Positions 14,985 to 22,824 of a stretch of 41,446 nucleotides of DNA are shown here, in pieces. Both the position numbers and the translations under genes were made by a program. Source of the stretch: Phycisphaeraceae bacterium (lineage in GTDB: Bacteria; Planctomycetota; Phycisphaerae; Phycisphaerales; Phycisphaeraceae). Below the pieces are notes generated by a model. It did no database searches. It saw nothing but the letters and a program-made list of their open reading frames with translations, and had not been told where the DNA came from. The stretch spans positions 1 through 41,446 of the forward strand of contig JANQFR010000030.1 in the NCBI GenBank assembly GCA_028277745.1. Reading direction: 5' to 3'. Each line of letters opens with the position of its first letter. Position 1 is the first letter of the stretch.

Positions 14985-15001
14985 GCCTACACTCTGCCCT
15001 G

Positions 15002-16978
15002 ATGTCCGACGCCACGCAAACCCCGACCGATCGGCCCCTGATCCTGGGCATCGACCTGGGGACCACCAACTCCCTGGCCGCGATCGCCGACGAGGCCGGG
15101 CCGCGCATCCTGGGCCCGTCGCTGCCGAGCGTCGTCCGGCTGTCGCCCGACGACGGCGGGCCGGTCGCCGTCGGCGACGAGGCGCGCCGCCACGCGGTGG
15201 AGTTCCCCGACACGACGGTCCACTCGGTCAAGCGCCTCATGGGCCGGGGGCTGGATGACGTGCGCGACGACCTGCCGCACCTGGCCTACGCGGTGGTCGA
15301 GGGCGATCACCGCACCGCGCGGGTGCGGGTCGGCTCACACATCAAGAGCCCGCAGGAGATCAGCGCGATCATCCTCGGCCGCCTCAAGGCTCAGGCCGAG
15401 GAGGAACTGGACCGGCCGGTCCGGAAAGCGGTGGTCACGGTCCCGGCGTATTTCGACGACGCCCAGCGCCAGGCCACGCGGGATGCGGGCCGGCTCGCCG
15501 GACTCGAGGTCGTGCGGATCGTCAACGAGCCCACCGCCGCCGCGCTGGCGTACGAGATCGGCGTCCGCACACCCGCCCCCGAGGCCCGCGACGCGCACGC
15601 CGCCCCGTCCGCCGACGGCTCCATCTCCCTCAACACCAAGCTCAACCCCGCCGCATGCGCCTCGGGCTCCGAGCCGTCGGCTCGCGACGCCGCGGGCTCA
15701 ACACCCCCGGCCCAGACCATCGCCGTCTACGACCTCGGCGGCGGCACGTTCGACATCTCCATCCTCCGCCTCCAGCAGACCGACGACGGCGCCGTCGACC
15801 AGGTCCTCGCCATCGCCGGCGACACCCACCTCGGCGGCGACGATGTCGACCGCATGATCATCGACCTGATCCAGTCCGAGATCCGCCAGCGGTTCGGCGA
15901 GCAGCTCACCTTTCCCCCGTCCACGCGTCAGGCATTCCGCAGCCTGGCCGAGGCGGCGAAGATCAAGCTGTCGGACGACGAACGCGCGGACATCCAGATC
16001 GACCTCGGCGGCGACCGCAGCTACCAGCGCACGCTGACGCGCGATGAGTTAGAGACAATGATTCAGCCGTGGATCGACCGCACGCTCGATGCGTGCAGGC
16101 AGGCGCTGCGGGCGGCGAAGCACACGCCCGACGACATCGACCGGGTGGTGCTGGTCGGTGGGTCGACCCGCATCCCCGCGGTGCGTCGGCAGGTCGCCGG
16201 CTTCTTCGGCGCCGAGCCGTACACCGCCCTCGACCCGGACCGGGTCGTTGCGCTGGGCGCGGCGGTCCAGGCGTCGATCCTGGCCGGGGTGCGGCGCGAC
16301 CGGCTGCTGCTGGACGTCGTGCCGCTGTCGCTGGGCATCGAGACCATGGGCGGCGCGGTCGCCAAGCTCATCACCGCCAACACCACCATCCCCGCCCGCG
16401 CGTCGGAGCGGTTCTCCACCTACGTGGACGGCCAGACCAGCGTCAAGATCCACGTGCTGCAGGGCGAACGCGAGACCGTCGAGCACTGCCGCTCCCTGGG
16501 CACGTTCGACCTGGCCGGCATCCCGCCGATGCCCGCGGGGCTGCCCAAGCTGCTGGTCACGTTTCTCATCGACGCCAACGGCATCCTCTCGGTCTCGGCG
16601 GTCGAGGAGCGCTCGGGCCGGCGGGCGTCGATCCAGATCGTGCCCAGCCACGGGCTGACCCGTGAGGAGGTCGAACGGATCGAGGCCGAGTCTTTCGCGC
16701 ACGCCGTGGAAGACATGACCCGCCACCGCCTGATCGACTTGCGGCTCAACGCCCGGCTGGACATCCGCAACATCCGCAAGTCGATCGACAACGTGAAGGA
16801 CGAGATCGACCCGGACTACCTGGCCGAGATCGAGCGGCACATCGCCGCGGTCGAATCGTTCATCGACGCCGACGCCCCGGACGCCGACGCGTTCCAGCAG
16901 GCGATGCAGGACATGGACCACGCCACGGTCCGCCTGGCCGAGATCAACATCGCCAAGACCCTCCGCGAAGACGCGTAG
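15002..16978 (+). CDS. Hsp70 family chaperone with insert in the nucleotide-binding domain
   Basis: A 658-residue DnaK/HscA-type chaperone. The N-terminal ATPase has [48 protein letters not shown] and [13 protein letters not shown]. The substrate-binding domain follows ([14 protein letters not shown] onward), then a helical lid. Residues 189-238 are an Ala/Pro/Ser-rich insert placed between AYEIG and IAVYDLGGG, where DnaK normally has only a few residues. Without it the length fits HscA or a short DnaK. The DNA of the insert contains GAGCCGTCGGCTC, a perfect short palindrome. No DnaJ, GrpE or Fe-S assembly gene is nearby, so this is a secondary Hsp70 rather than clearly dnaK or hscA. A PgeF-like gene follows after 5 bp, probably co-transcribed. 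Confidence 0.95.
   Translation: MSDATQTPTDRPLILGIDLGTTNSLAAIADEAGPRILGPSLPSVVRLSPDDGGPVAVGDEARRHAVEFPDTTVHSVKRLMGRGLDDVRDDLPHLAYAVVEGDHRTARVRVGSHIKSPQEISAIILGRLKAQAEEELDRPVRKAVVTVPAYFDDAQRQATRDAGRLAGLEVVRIVNEPTAAALAYEIGVRTPAPEARDAHAAPSADGSISLNTKLNPAACASGSEPSARDAAGSTPPAQTIAVYDLGGGTFDISILRLQQTDDGAVDQVLAIAGDTHLGGDDVDRMIIDLIQSEIRQRFGEQLTFPPSTRQAFRSLAEAAKIKLSDDERADIQIDLGGDRSYQRTLTRDELETMIQPWIDRTLDACRQALRAAKHTPDDIDRVVLVGGSTRIPAVRRQVAGFFGAEPYTALDPDRVVALGAAVQASILAGVRRDRLLLDVVPLSLGIETMGGAVAKLITANTTIPARASERFSTYVDGQTSVKIHVLQGERETVEHCRSLGTFDLAGIPPMPAGLPKLLVTFLIDANGILSVSAVEERSGRRASIQIVPSHGLTREEVERIEAESFAHAVEDMTRHRLIDLRLNARLDIRNIRKSIDNVKDEIDPDYLAEIERHIAAVESFIDADAPDADAFQQAMQDMDHATVRLAEINIAKTLREDA
15566..15715 (+). 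repeat. In-frame insert with palindrome inside the Hsp70 gene
   Basis: About 150 bases (50 codons) that interrupt the otherwise conserved Hsp70 ATPase domain without breaking the frame. The stretch encodes low-complexity sequence with [20 protein letters not shown] near its centre. Its DNA includes GAGCCGTCGGCTC (15671-15683) flanked by further GGGCTC copies. It looks like an inserted palindromic element or an expanded loop. The exact borders are estimates. Confidence 0.45.
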
Positions 16979-16983
16979 CCGCC

Positions 16984-17775
16984 ATGCTCGAACGCCTCGA
17001 ACACCCCAACGGCGTGGTGACGTACCGGTCGTCGCTTCTTTCGGTCCCGCACGCCTTCACCACGCGGCGGGGCGGGGTGAGCCTGCCGCCGTACGACACG
17101 TTGAACCTCGGCGTGCTGACCAAGGGCGAGGGCGACGCCAACCTGCACGTCGCGGAGAACTACCGGCGGCTGCGTCGGGCGCTGGGGGTGGAGCGGCGGG
17201 TCCGCGTCGAGGCGCGGCAGGTCCACGGCGGCGAGGTCTGGTCGCCCCCACGGATGCCGGTCAAACTCCGCGATGCGCCGTGCGCCGATGCGCTGGTGAC
17301 CGATCGGCCCGATCATCTGCTGGTGATCCGGGTCGCCGATTGCGTGCCGATCCTGCTGTCGGCGCCGGGCGGGGAGGCGGTTGCGGCGGTCCACGCGGGC
17401 TGGCGCGGCGTAGCAGCGGGCGTGATCCTCAACGCGGTCGAAGCCATGCCCTGCGAACCCGGGGCGTTGGCCGCCGTGATCGGCCCGTGCATCAGCGTGG
17501 AGCATTTCGAGGTCGGGCCGGAGGTGGTCGAGGCGTTCAACGAGGTCGGGTTGGGCGAGACGGTCGACCACTCCACGCACGCCCGTCCGCACATCGATCT
17601 GCGCCGCGCGGCGAGGCATCAATTGGCGGCCGCCGGGGTGCGGAACGAACGGATCGATGCCGCCGCGGGCTGCACCTACCGCGACGAAGTCGAGTTCTTC
17701 AGCCACCGCCGGGACGTGACCCACCGCGGCCTGCCTGCGACCGGCCGCATGGCCGCCGTCATTACCTGTTCCTAA
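16984..17775 (+). CDS. PgeF/YfiH family (multicopper polyphenol oxidase-like) purine nucleoside enzyme
   Basis: A 263-residue protein of the YfiH/PgeF/LACC1 family (formerly DUF152). Members have been shown to act on purine nucleosides (phosphorylase/deaminase activity) and to edit peptidoglycan precursors; older annotations call them polyphenol oxidases. Zinc-site residues are visible: His81 (RQVHGGEV), Cys120 (VADCVPILL) and His137 (VHAGWRGV). Family signatures IGPCISVEHFEVG and CTYRDEVEFFSHRRD follow. The ATG lies 5 bp after the Hsp70 stop with no clear Shine-Dalgarno sequence, suggesting translational coupling. Length is normal. Which activity applies here cannot be told from sequence. 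Confidence 0.93.
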   Translation: MLERLEHPNGVVTYRSSLLSVPHAFTTRRGGVSLPPYDTLNLGVLTKGEGDANLHVAENYRRLRRALGVERRVRVEARQVHGGEVWSPPRMPVKLRDAPCADALVTDRPDHLLVIRVADCVPILLSAPGGEAVAAVHAGWRGVAAGVILNAVEAMPCEPGALAAVIGPCISVEHFEVGPEVVEAFNEVGLGETVDHSTHARPHIDLRRAARHQLAAAGVRNERIDAAAGCTYRDEVEFFSHRRDVTHRGLPATGRMAAVITCS

Positions 17776-17816
17776 CCCTAGACCCGCCACGATAAACCCA
17801 CTAACCTACCGGTCTC

Positions 17817-18908
17817 ATGACCCCCGTCACCATCCGAGGCCTGGTCAAGAAGTTCGGTTCGACCGTGGCGGTCAACGGCATCGATCTCAATGTCGACGCG
17901 GGCGATCTGTTCTTCCTGCTGGGCCCGTCGGGGTGCGGCAAGACGACGCTGCTGCGGATGCTCGCCGGCTTCATCGACCCGACCGCGGGGTCGATCCATT
18001 TCGGCGACCGCAACGTCACCCACGACCCGCCGAACCACCGCGACACGGGCATGGTCTTCCAGGGCTACGCGCTGTGGCCTCACATGTCGGTGTTCCAGAA
18101 CGTCGAGTTCGGCCTGACCGTCGGCCGCCGCAAGTCTCAGCACACCGCCCAGCAGCGCAAAGAGAAGGTCGACCGGGCCCTGGCGGCGACGCACATCACC
18201 CAGTACGCCGACCGCAAGCCCAACCAGCTCTCGGGCGGCCAGCAGCAGCGTGTCGCCCTCGCGCGGGCGCTGGTGATCGAGCCGACGCTGATCCTGCTGG
18301 ACGAGCCGCTGTCGAACCTGGACGCGAAGCTGCGGCTGGACATGCGGTCGCAGATCCGCGCGATCTGCAAGGAGGCGGGCATCACCGCGGTGTACGTGAC
18401 GCACGACCAGAAGGAAGCGCTCTCGATGGCCGACGCCGTGGCCGTGCTCAACACCGGGCGGGTGATGCAGGTCGGCGCACCGCGTCAGCTATACGAGCGC
18501 CCCGCCAACCGGTTCGTCGCCGACTTCCTGGGCGAGACGAACTTCGTCTCCGCCGAGGTCAAGTCCCGCCGCGGCGGCGCGGTGCTGCTCGAAACGCCCG
18601 CCGGCGCGCTTGAATCCTCGGCCTTCCCCGAGGACCTGCCCGACACGGGCAACGTCACCTGCTCCATCCGCCCCGAAGCCTTCACGCTTCAGGCGCTCAA
18701 CGGCGACCCGCCCGGCGGCGCGCCCAACCGGTTCGCCGCGCGCCCGGTGGACTGCACCTACCTCGGTGAGATGGCGCAGTATCAACTCGCCGTCGGCGAT
18801 CACCTCAAGCTCAAGGCGTTTGAGCTCAACCCCCGCCTGGTCGATCAGGACGCGGATGAATTGATCGTCAGCATCGACCCGCGCGACGTGGTCATCCTCC
18901 ACGACTGA
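17817..18908 (+). CDS. ABC transporter ATP-binding protein, MalK/PotA-like
   Basis: A 363-residue ATPase of the carbohydrate/polyamine/iron importer class. It has Walker A GPSGCGKTT at about residues 36-44, the Q-loop in GMVFQGYALWPHMSV, signature LSGGQQQRVALARAL, Walker B LILLDEPLSNLD and the switch His in VYVTHDQ. A C-terminal TOBE domain starts near residue 240 (GETNFVSAEV, then CSIRPEAFTL). No permease or binding-protein gene is adjacent, so the substrate is unknown and the subunit must serve a permease encoded elsewhere. It follows the PgeF-like gene by 41 bp on the same strand. No good Shine-Dalgarno sequence is seen, and the message may be partly leaderless. Confidence 0.93.
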   Translation: MTPVTIRGLVKKFGSTVAVNGIDLNVDAGDLFFLLGPSGCGKTTLLRMLAGFIDPTAGSIHFGDRNVTHDPPNHRDTGMVFQGYALWPHMSVFQNVEFGLTVGRRKSQHTAQQRKEKVDRALAATHITQYADRKPNQLSGGQQQRVALARALVIEPTLILLDEPLSNLDAKLRLDMRSQIRAICKEAGITAVYVTHDQKEALSMADAVAVLNTGRVMQVGAPRQLYERPANRFVADFLGETNFVSAEVKSRRGGAVLLETPAGALESSAFPEDLPDTGNVTCSIRPEAFTLQALNGDPPGGAPNRFAARPVDCTYLGEMAQYQLAVGDHLKLKAFELNPRLVDQDADELIVSIDPRDVVILHD

Positions 18909-19000
18909 CGCGCAAAGTGGGGTGAACACCGGATTTCTGGATTTTGGGGCCTTTGCCCCATGGTCAAACGGCGCGGCCGCCGCAATACTTCTGCATCGCG

Positions 19001-19111
19001 TTAACGCGAACCCCCACTCAATTATCCTGCACACTCCCCGCGTTCCCGGGCAACCGGGAGCCAAACCCCAGCGGCCAGCCACGACCCCGCTTCGCCGCTG
19101 GGGTCTTTTTT
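19001..19111 (+). ncRNA. Candidate small RNA with its own terminator
   Basis: TTAACG (19001-19006) and TATCCT (19023-19028), 16 bases apart, could form a weak promoter. Transcription from about 19035 would give a roughly 77-base RNA with a small hairpin (CCGG-GCAA-CCGG near 19047-19058) and the strong terminator ending at 19111. The segment lies between the ABC ATPase gene and a lipoprotein gene and contains no convincing ORF. It may instead be only the 3' trailer of the ABC operon. Confidence 0.3.
19066..19111 (+). terminator. Rho-independent terminator
   Basis: Stem CCCCAGCGG (19066-19074) pairs with CCGCTGGGG (19095-19103), followed directly by TCTTTTTT. This is the clearest intrinsic terminator in the window. 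It ends plus-strand transcription coming from the Hsp70-PgeF-ABC operon or from the candidate small RNA. Confidence 0.75.
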
Positions 19112-19180
19112 ATGGGCACGCTTACGCCGAGCCCAGCACACGCAAGCAGGGCTTCGTTGAGATTGATGACGCAATGAAGT

Positions 19181-19534
19181 TCAATCGACGGGCGTTTCAG
19201 CGACCGCGGCGAACGCGCTGGTCGGCGCCAACTCGAACGAGGCGATCGCGTCCACCACGTGATGGCCATCGAGCGTGGTCGTGGCCACAAACACCGCTTC
19301 GGGGTTTGCGTCGAGCAGCAGATCGGTGGGCGGGATCAGTTCGTGGACCAGTTGCCCATCGGCGTCGACCTGATCCACGCGCACCTCGAACACCTGCTGC
19401 CCCAGCACGTTGGTGTGCGGCCGCACGTAGGCGTGGGTCCCGACATATGGCCCGCCGGTTTCGCAACCGCCCACGAGGCCGACGGCGAGCAGGCACAGGT
19501 TGATGGCGAAGAAACGCATCATCCGTGCCTGCAT
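19181..19534 (-). CDS. Small lipoprotein of unknown function
   Basis: A 117-residue protein beginning MQARMMRFFAINLCLLAVGL, with the lipobox LVGGC and Cys at residue 24. It is exported and probably lipid-anchored. The mature part contains RPHTNVLGQQVFEVRVDQVD and VDAIASFELAPTSAF. I do not recognise a family, though the fold looks beta-rich. The true start may be Met5 or Met6 (19522 or 19519); none of the three has a convincing Shine-Dalgarno sequence. It is divergent from another lipoprotein gene beginning at 19672, and the 137 bases between must hold both promoters. Confidence 0.65.
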   Translation of the reverse strand: MQARMMRFFAINLCLLAVGLVGGCETGGPYVGTHAYVRPHTNVLGQQVFEVRVDQVDADGQLVHELIPPTDLLLDANPEAVFVATTTLDGHHVVDAIASFELAPTSAFAAVAETPVD

Positions 19535-19671
19535 CGGCCAGGCCGGCGGGGCGGTCCAGCCACGGGGCGGGTTGACGCGGCGGCGGGTCGGGGCCGGGTG
19601 GGGCGGCGCGGTCTGGTCCGGATGTGCCGGGGGTTATCAGGACGCTCGCCGGGTTGATACACTTTCCATCT

Positions 19672-20265
19672 ATGAAGATGCCGGTCCGCACCGCTGTGCT
19701 GTTCGTCGCCCTGCTGGCCGGGCTGTTCGCGCCCATCCTGATGGTTGGCTGCGCGAAGCCACAGCCGGTCGACAACCCGTTCCTCATCGATCAGCGCGAG
19801 TACGACCGGCTCTACGCCGCCACGATCCGCACGCTCCGTGATTACGGCTTCCAGATCGACCGCCAGGACTACCGCTTCGGCACGATCACCACCGAGCCGC
19901 TGACCGCCCCCAGCCTTTTCGAGCCGTGGGACCCCACCGACTCGACACTCAAGCAGACGCTCGACGCCACGCTGGACCACCAGCGCCGCATCGTGACCGT
20001 CCGGCTCCAGCCCGAGGCGGGGTCGGAGGACGCGGACGCTTATGCGTTGGACGTCGACGTCACGCTCGAACGCCGAAACGTCGCGACCCGCCGTCTCAAC
20101 GGCACGGCCCGGGACAACGTCTTTGTCGACCTGGACGACGCCCCCGCCGAACTCGCCCGCCGCGGCATCCCGCGCGCCTACTGGCAGCCGATCGGCCGCG
20201 ACGCCGAGCTTGAGCAACGCCTGCTGCGGGACATCGTCCAGCGATCGTTTGAGATGCCGGGCTAG
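19672..20265 (+). CDS. Lipoprotein of unknown function
   Basis: A 197-residue lipoprotein. The preferred start at 19672 gives MKMPVRTAVLFVALLAGLFA, then PILMVGC with the lipobox Cys at residue 27. The frame is open to 19624, but that extension would place 16 residues before the signal peptide. The mature protein (YAATIRTLRDYGFQIDRQDY, GTITTEPL, TVRLQPEAGSEDADAYALDV) looks like a small alpha/beta periplasmic domain of the kind that occurs in many planctomycete lipoproteins. No enzyme motif is visible. It is followed by a palindromic repeat that may end its transcript. Confidence 0.75.
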   Translation: MKMPVRTAVLFVALLAGLFAPILMVGCAKPQPVDNPFLIDQREYDRLYAATIRTLRDYGFQIDRQDYRFGTITTEPLTAPSLFEPWDPTDSTLKQTLDATLDHQRRIVTVRLQPEAGSEDADAYALDVDVTLERRNVATRRLNGTARDNVFVDLDDAPAELARRGIPRAYWQPIGRDAELEQRLLRDIVQRSFEMPG

Positions 20266-20291
20266 TGGTGCGTTGCATCTGTTTCTTTCCG

Positions 20292-20354
20292 TTAGCCCCG
20301 GGCTCTGCCCGGGGTCGGTCCACAAGAAACACCCCCGGCAAAGCCGGGGGCTAA
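20292..20354. repeat. TAGCC-type palindromic repeat, copy 1
   Basis: A two-hairpin element between convergent genes. Outer ends are TTAGCC and GGCTAA. Inside, CCCCGGGC-TCT-GCCCGGGG and CCCCCGGC-AAA-GCCGGGGG each fold on themselves. It shares its outer sequence and layout with the copies at 34108-34172 and 34627-34680. It may also act as a transcription terminator here. Confidence 0.8.
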
Positions 20355-20387
20355 ATGATCCTTCCGGCCTGTCGCTTTGACCGCTCT

Positions 20388-20413
20388 AGCCGGGGCCGCG
20401 GCGCGGCCCCGGC
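20388..20413. repeat. TAGCC-type palindromic repeat, short form
   Basis: A near-perfect GC hairpin in which GCCGGGGCCGC pairs with GCGGCCCCGGC, preceded by TA. It lies 33 bases after the longer repeat and between the same convergent genes. It looks like a single-hairpin member of the same family. Confidence 0.6.
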
Positions 20414-20459
20414 TCACAACGCTCAATGAGCAGAAGGCGGCACAGGTCAGGCTGACCCG

Positions 20460-20939
20460 TCAATGGCGGCGGCGGGAGCAGCGTTTGCAGTGGCTCTTGT
20501 CGCAGGGGACCCAGACACGCTGGTAATACCCGCGTCGGAAGACGCCACCGTTGCGTTCGCAATTGCGCAGGTAACGTGGCGAGACCAATCGCTTCTTCCA
20601 GTGGCCGCGGCAGATCTCCACCGGGCGCGGGCGGTAGCACGGCTTGGGCTTGCACACCGGCGGACGCAAACGGTAGCACGGCTTGGGCCTGCACACCGGC
20701 GGGCGATACACCCAGGGCCGACAGACCGGCGGTTGATGACGGCGTCGGCAGCCGCGTTTGAAATCGGCGCCGAAGATGATCCTGACGCCGGCCTTGGCGC
20801 CATCGTCTTTGCACTGACGGTGATGCCGGCTGCGCTCGTGGCGACACCTATCGCCGGCGAACGCGTCGGGGGTGGTCAGCGGGCTGAGCAGCAGCGCGGC
20901 CGCCGCCGCCCAGGCCATGGTCCGGGGGTTGGGTTGCAT
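20460..20939 (-). CDS. Secreted Cys/Arg-rich repeat protein of unknown function
   Basis: A 159-residue protein starting MQPNPRTMAWAAAAALLLSP with a signal peptide probably cut after DAFA. The mature chain is very basic and Cys-rich. Its centre has a 13-residue repeat of the form YRxRPPVCxPKPC, encoded by two near-identical 39-bp units at 20632-20670 and 20671-20709. The C terminus (VWVPCDKSHCKRCSRRRH) has clustered Cys. The frame is open to 21059, but ATG at 20939 has AAAGGA seven bases before it. The Cys content suggests a disulfide-bonded extracellular or wall-associated protein; metal or polyanion binding is a guess. It is divergent from a small secreted peptide gene 342 bases away. Confidence 0.75.
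   Translation of the reverse strand: MQPNPRTMAWAAAAALLLSPLTTPDAFAGDRCRHERSRHHRQCKDDGAKAGVRIIFGADFKRGCRRRHQPPVCRPWVYRPPVCRPKPCYRLRPPVCKPKPCYRPRPVEICRGHWKKRLVSPRYLRNCERNGGVFRRGYYQRVWVPCDKSHCKRCSRRRH
20632..20709. repeat. 39-bp tandem repeat (two copies) within the Cys/Arg-rich gene
   Basis: Two adjacent 39-bp units, both starting CGGTAGCACGGCTTGGGC on the plus strand and differing at only a few bases, plus a degenerate third to the right. The unit length is 13 codons, so copy number can change without breaking the frame. Confidence 0.8.
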
Positions 20940-21281
20940 GGTGCGGTCCTTTCGTCTGAGGCCATCGTTTAGCGCCGGCGACGCGCCGGTCGCTCCGCCT
21001 GACGCCGACAAAACGACCGCCCGCCAACGCCCGGACGATGGCGCGCCGCCATAAACCATGGCGCGGCCAAAGTTTGAAAAAATCTCTTGATCTCGCGCAC
21101 CCCTTCGGTTGGGATAGAGGGCGTTACGCTTTATGAAAAAAATAATCTCACGGTAAATGCTTTTGCATTCAACACTAAAAACCGAGCCCGCCGCGCACCC
21201 GACCCGGGGCCGCGAAAACCCGGCGGTTTCGTGCGTTCAAGTGGATGAAGCCCCACTTCCATCCTTTCGAGGAGCCGACTT
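20940..21281. other. 342-bp divergent intergenic region
   Basis: No gene is evident in this stretch. It contains CATCGTTTAGCGCCGGC at 20963-20979, identical to 37796-37812, followed by a CCGGCG-ACG-CGCCGG hairpin. An AT-rich tract at 21070-21180 follows, with a possible plus-strand promoter TTGGGA (21109-21114) and TATGAA (21132-21137), 17 bases apart. Just before the downstream peptide gene lies a short hairpin, AAGTGG and CCACTT around 21239-21258. Confidence 0.4.
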
Positions 21282-21425
21282 ATGCGACGATGGCTGACTG
21301 TTCTCCTGCTCCTGGCGGCGTCCACGCTGTCGATGGCGTTCGCCGTTCAGGCCCGGGCGGAATCGGGTTGCCACAAGGCCCCGCCGCCCAAGCAGATCGT
21401 CGGGATCACCCCGGCTGAAGATTGA
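21282..21425 (+). CDS. Small secreted peptide (47 residues)
   Basis: A short ORF, MRRWLTVLLLLAASTLSMAF followed by AVQARAESGC and ending VGITPAED. The first 26 residues form a textbook signal peptide (two Arg, long hydrophobic core, ARA cut site), leaving a mature peptide of about 21 residues with one Cys and a KAPPPK stretch. GGAG stands seven bases before the ATG, which supports real translation. The next gene starts 31 bases downstream behind its own Shine-Dalgarno sequence, so the two look co-transcribed. Function is unknown; a secreted signal or surface peptide is one idea. The C after a short polar stretch does not fit a lipobox. Confidence 0.6.
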   Translation: MRRWLTVLLLLAASTLSMAFAVQARAESGCHKAPPPKQIVGITPAED

Positions 21426-21456
21426 CCCCGCCCGCATAACGCCTGGAGGCCCGTGC

Positions 21457-22785
21457 GTGACCGCTGCACCCCGCGCCATCTCGACGACCAGGACCGAGGA
21501 TGAACATCCCCGGCTGCTGTTCATCGACGCCGCCATCCTCGACGGCGCCCACCGCCGGCCTGAGCCGCAGCGCGTCCCCCACGAACGGGCGCGGCGGCTG
21601 GTCTGCGATGTCGAGCAGGTCGTCGACGGCGTGCGGGCCAACGTGCGCGACGCGGCACGCGCGGTGCTGACCTGGCTCAGCGCCGCCGCCAATCATCACG
21701 GCCGCATGTCGCTCGACGCGGTCCTGCGCGACTGCCTCCGCCCCGGGCCGGACGTCAGCCGCCTCAACTACGCCGCGCTGGCCGAACAGATCTATCGCAC
21801 CACCAACATCCAACTCTCACCCAAGCGGGTCCGCACCGCGATCCAGCACCTGCGCGACGCCCGTGCGAAAGCCGATCAACCCCGGCCGGCGCCGCGTTTC
21901 ACCGGCGAAGGCCTGGACCGGCTCGCCGCCCGCCTTCAGGCGCCGTGCGGCGACGATGGCGACGCGGCGGGGCGGGAACTGGCGATCGACACGCTCGCCG
22001 CCGTCCGCGCCGCGGTCGGTCGGCTGATCACCCATGACTTTGCCGAGCACCTCGCCGCACAGCACGACCTGGCGTCGTTGCGCGAAGCGTTCGTGTTGCT
22101 GGATCGGCCCGGCGCCGCCGGCCGCGCGGAGACGTTCCGCCGCCTCCGCGGCACGCTCGACCGTCACGACGGATCGGCCGAGTGGGACATGAAGCTCGTG
22201 CTGCACGGGGCCGCGGTGGTCGCCGCGATGGCGGGCGAGGGATCACTTCCGGGGGTCCTCGCCCGCCTCAACGCGGCCGTCGCCGGCCGGGACCTGATCG
22301 ACACGCCCGATTACGTCCACCGGATGATCTGCCTGGCCGACGACGCCCGCGCCGCCGAGCGCGACCCGCAGACCCAGGCCCTGCTCAACTGGTGCCGCCG
22401 CCAGGACGAACCGCGCCGCCTGCCGTCGGCCAACCGCGTGGCGAGCTACGCGCTCAACAACGCCGCCACGCGCATCCTCGACCGCGTTTTCACCGGCGAT
22501 CTGGGCGAAGCCGATCACTACCTCGAACTCGCCCATCGCTGCATCGACGCGATGTCGCAACGCGACAGCGGCTTCTCCCTGCTGCGCGTCACCCGGGCCC
22601 TGGAGCTGACCGTCCGCCGCGACCCCGACAACGCCGACTTCTGGCGATCGCTCGGCCGGGAGCGCGCCCTGGACCTGCTGCGCGACGTCATACGCTACGA
22701 CAACTGCGCCGCCCTGGTCGACGCGGTGATCGACGACGCGACTCAAGCGCTGCCCGCCCTGTCGCATCGGTTGGTGCGGATCTGA
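21457..22785 (+). CDS. Unrecognised helical protein with possible winged-helix segment
   Basis: A 442-residue soluble protein, mostly helical, Arg- and Ala-rich, without signal peptide or membrane segment. The GTG start at 21457 is chosen because GGAGG lies eight bases upstream. Residues of about 103-137 (LNYAALAEQIYRTTNIQLSP, then KRVRTAIQHLRDAR) resemble a winged helix-turn-helix. The remainder (FAEHLAAQHDLASLREAFVL, ASYALNNAATRILDRVF, ALELTVRRDPDNADFWRSLG) suggests helical repeats, perhaps TPR-like. I do not recognise the family. It follows the 47-residue secreted peptide in an apparent two-gene unit, so it may control or sense something tied to that peptide. It converges on the oxidoreductase gene with only 39 bp between stops. 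Confidence 0.7.
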   Translation: MTAAPRAISTTRTEDEHPRLLFIDAAILDGAHRRPEPQRVPHERARRLVCDVEQVVDGVRANVRDAARAVLTWLSAAANHHGRMSLDAVLRDCLRPGPDVSRLNYAALAEQIYRTTNIQLSPKRVRTAIQHLRDARAKADQPRPAPRFTGEGLDRLAARLQAPCGDDGDAAGRELAIDTLAAVRAAVGRLITHDFAEHLAAQHDLASLREAFVLLDRPGAAGRAETFRRLRGTLDRHDGSAEWDMKLVLHGAAVVAAMAGEGSLPGVLARLNAAVAGRDLIDTPDYVHRMICLADDARAAERDPQTQALLNWCRRQDEPRRLPSANRVASYALNNAATRILDRVFTGDLGEADHYLELAHRCIDAMSQRDSGFSLLRVTRALELTVRRDPDNADFWRSLGRERALDLLRDVIRYDNCAALVDAVIDDATQALPALSHRLVRI

Positions 22786-22824
22786 CGATAACGCTCCACG
22801 AAGCTCCGCGTGCGTATGCGGGGC

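Noticed and set aside
15002..16978. Naming the Hsp70 as dnaK or hscA
   Set aside because: No dnaJ, grpE or isc genes are near and the insert and length do not settle it, so I gave no symbol.
18922..19503. 193-codon plus-strand frame
   Set aside because: It runs through a clear intrinsic terminator and is antisense to a lipoprotein gene; Arg-rich with no Shine-Dalgarno sequence.
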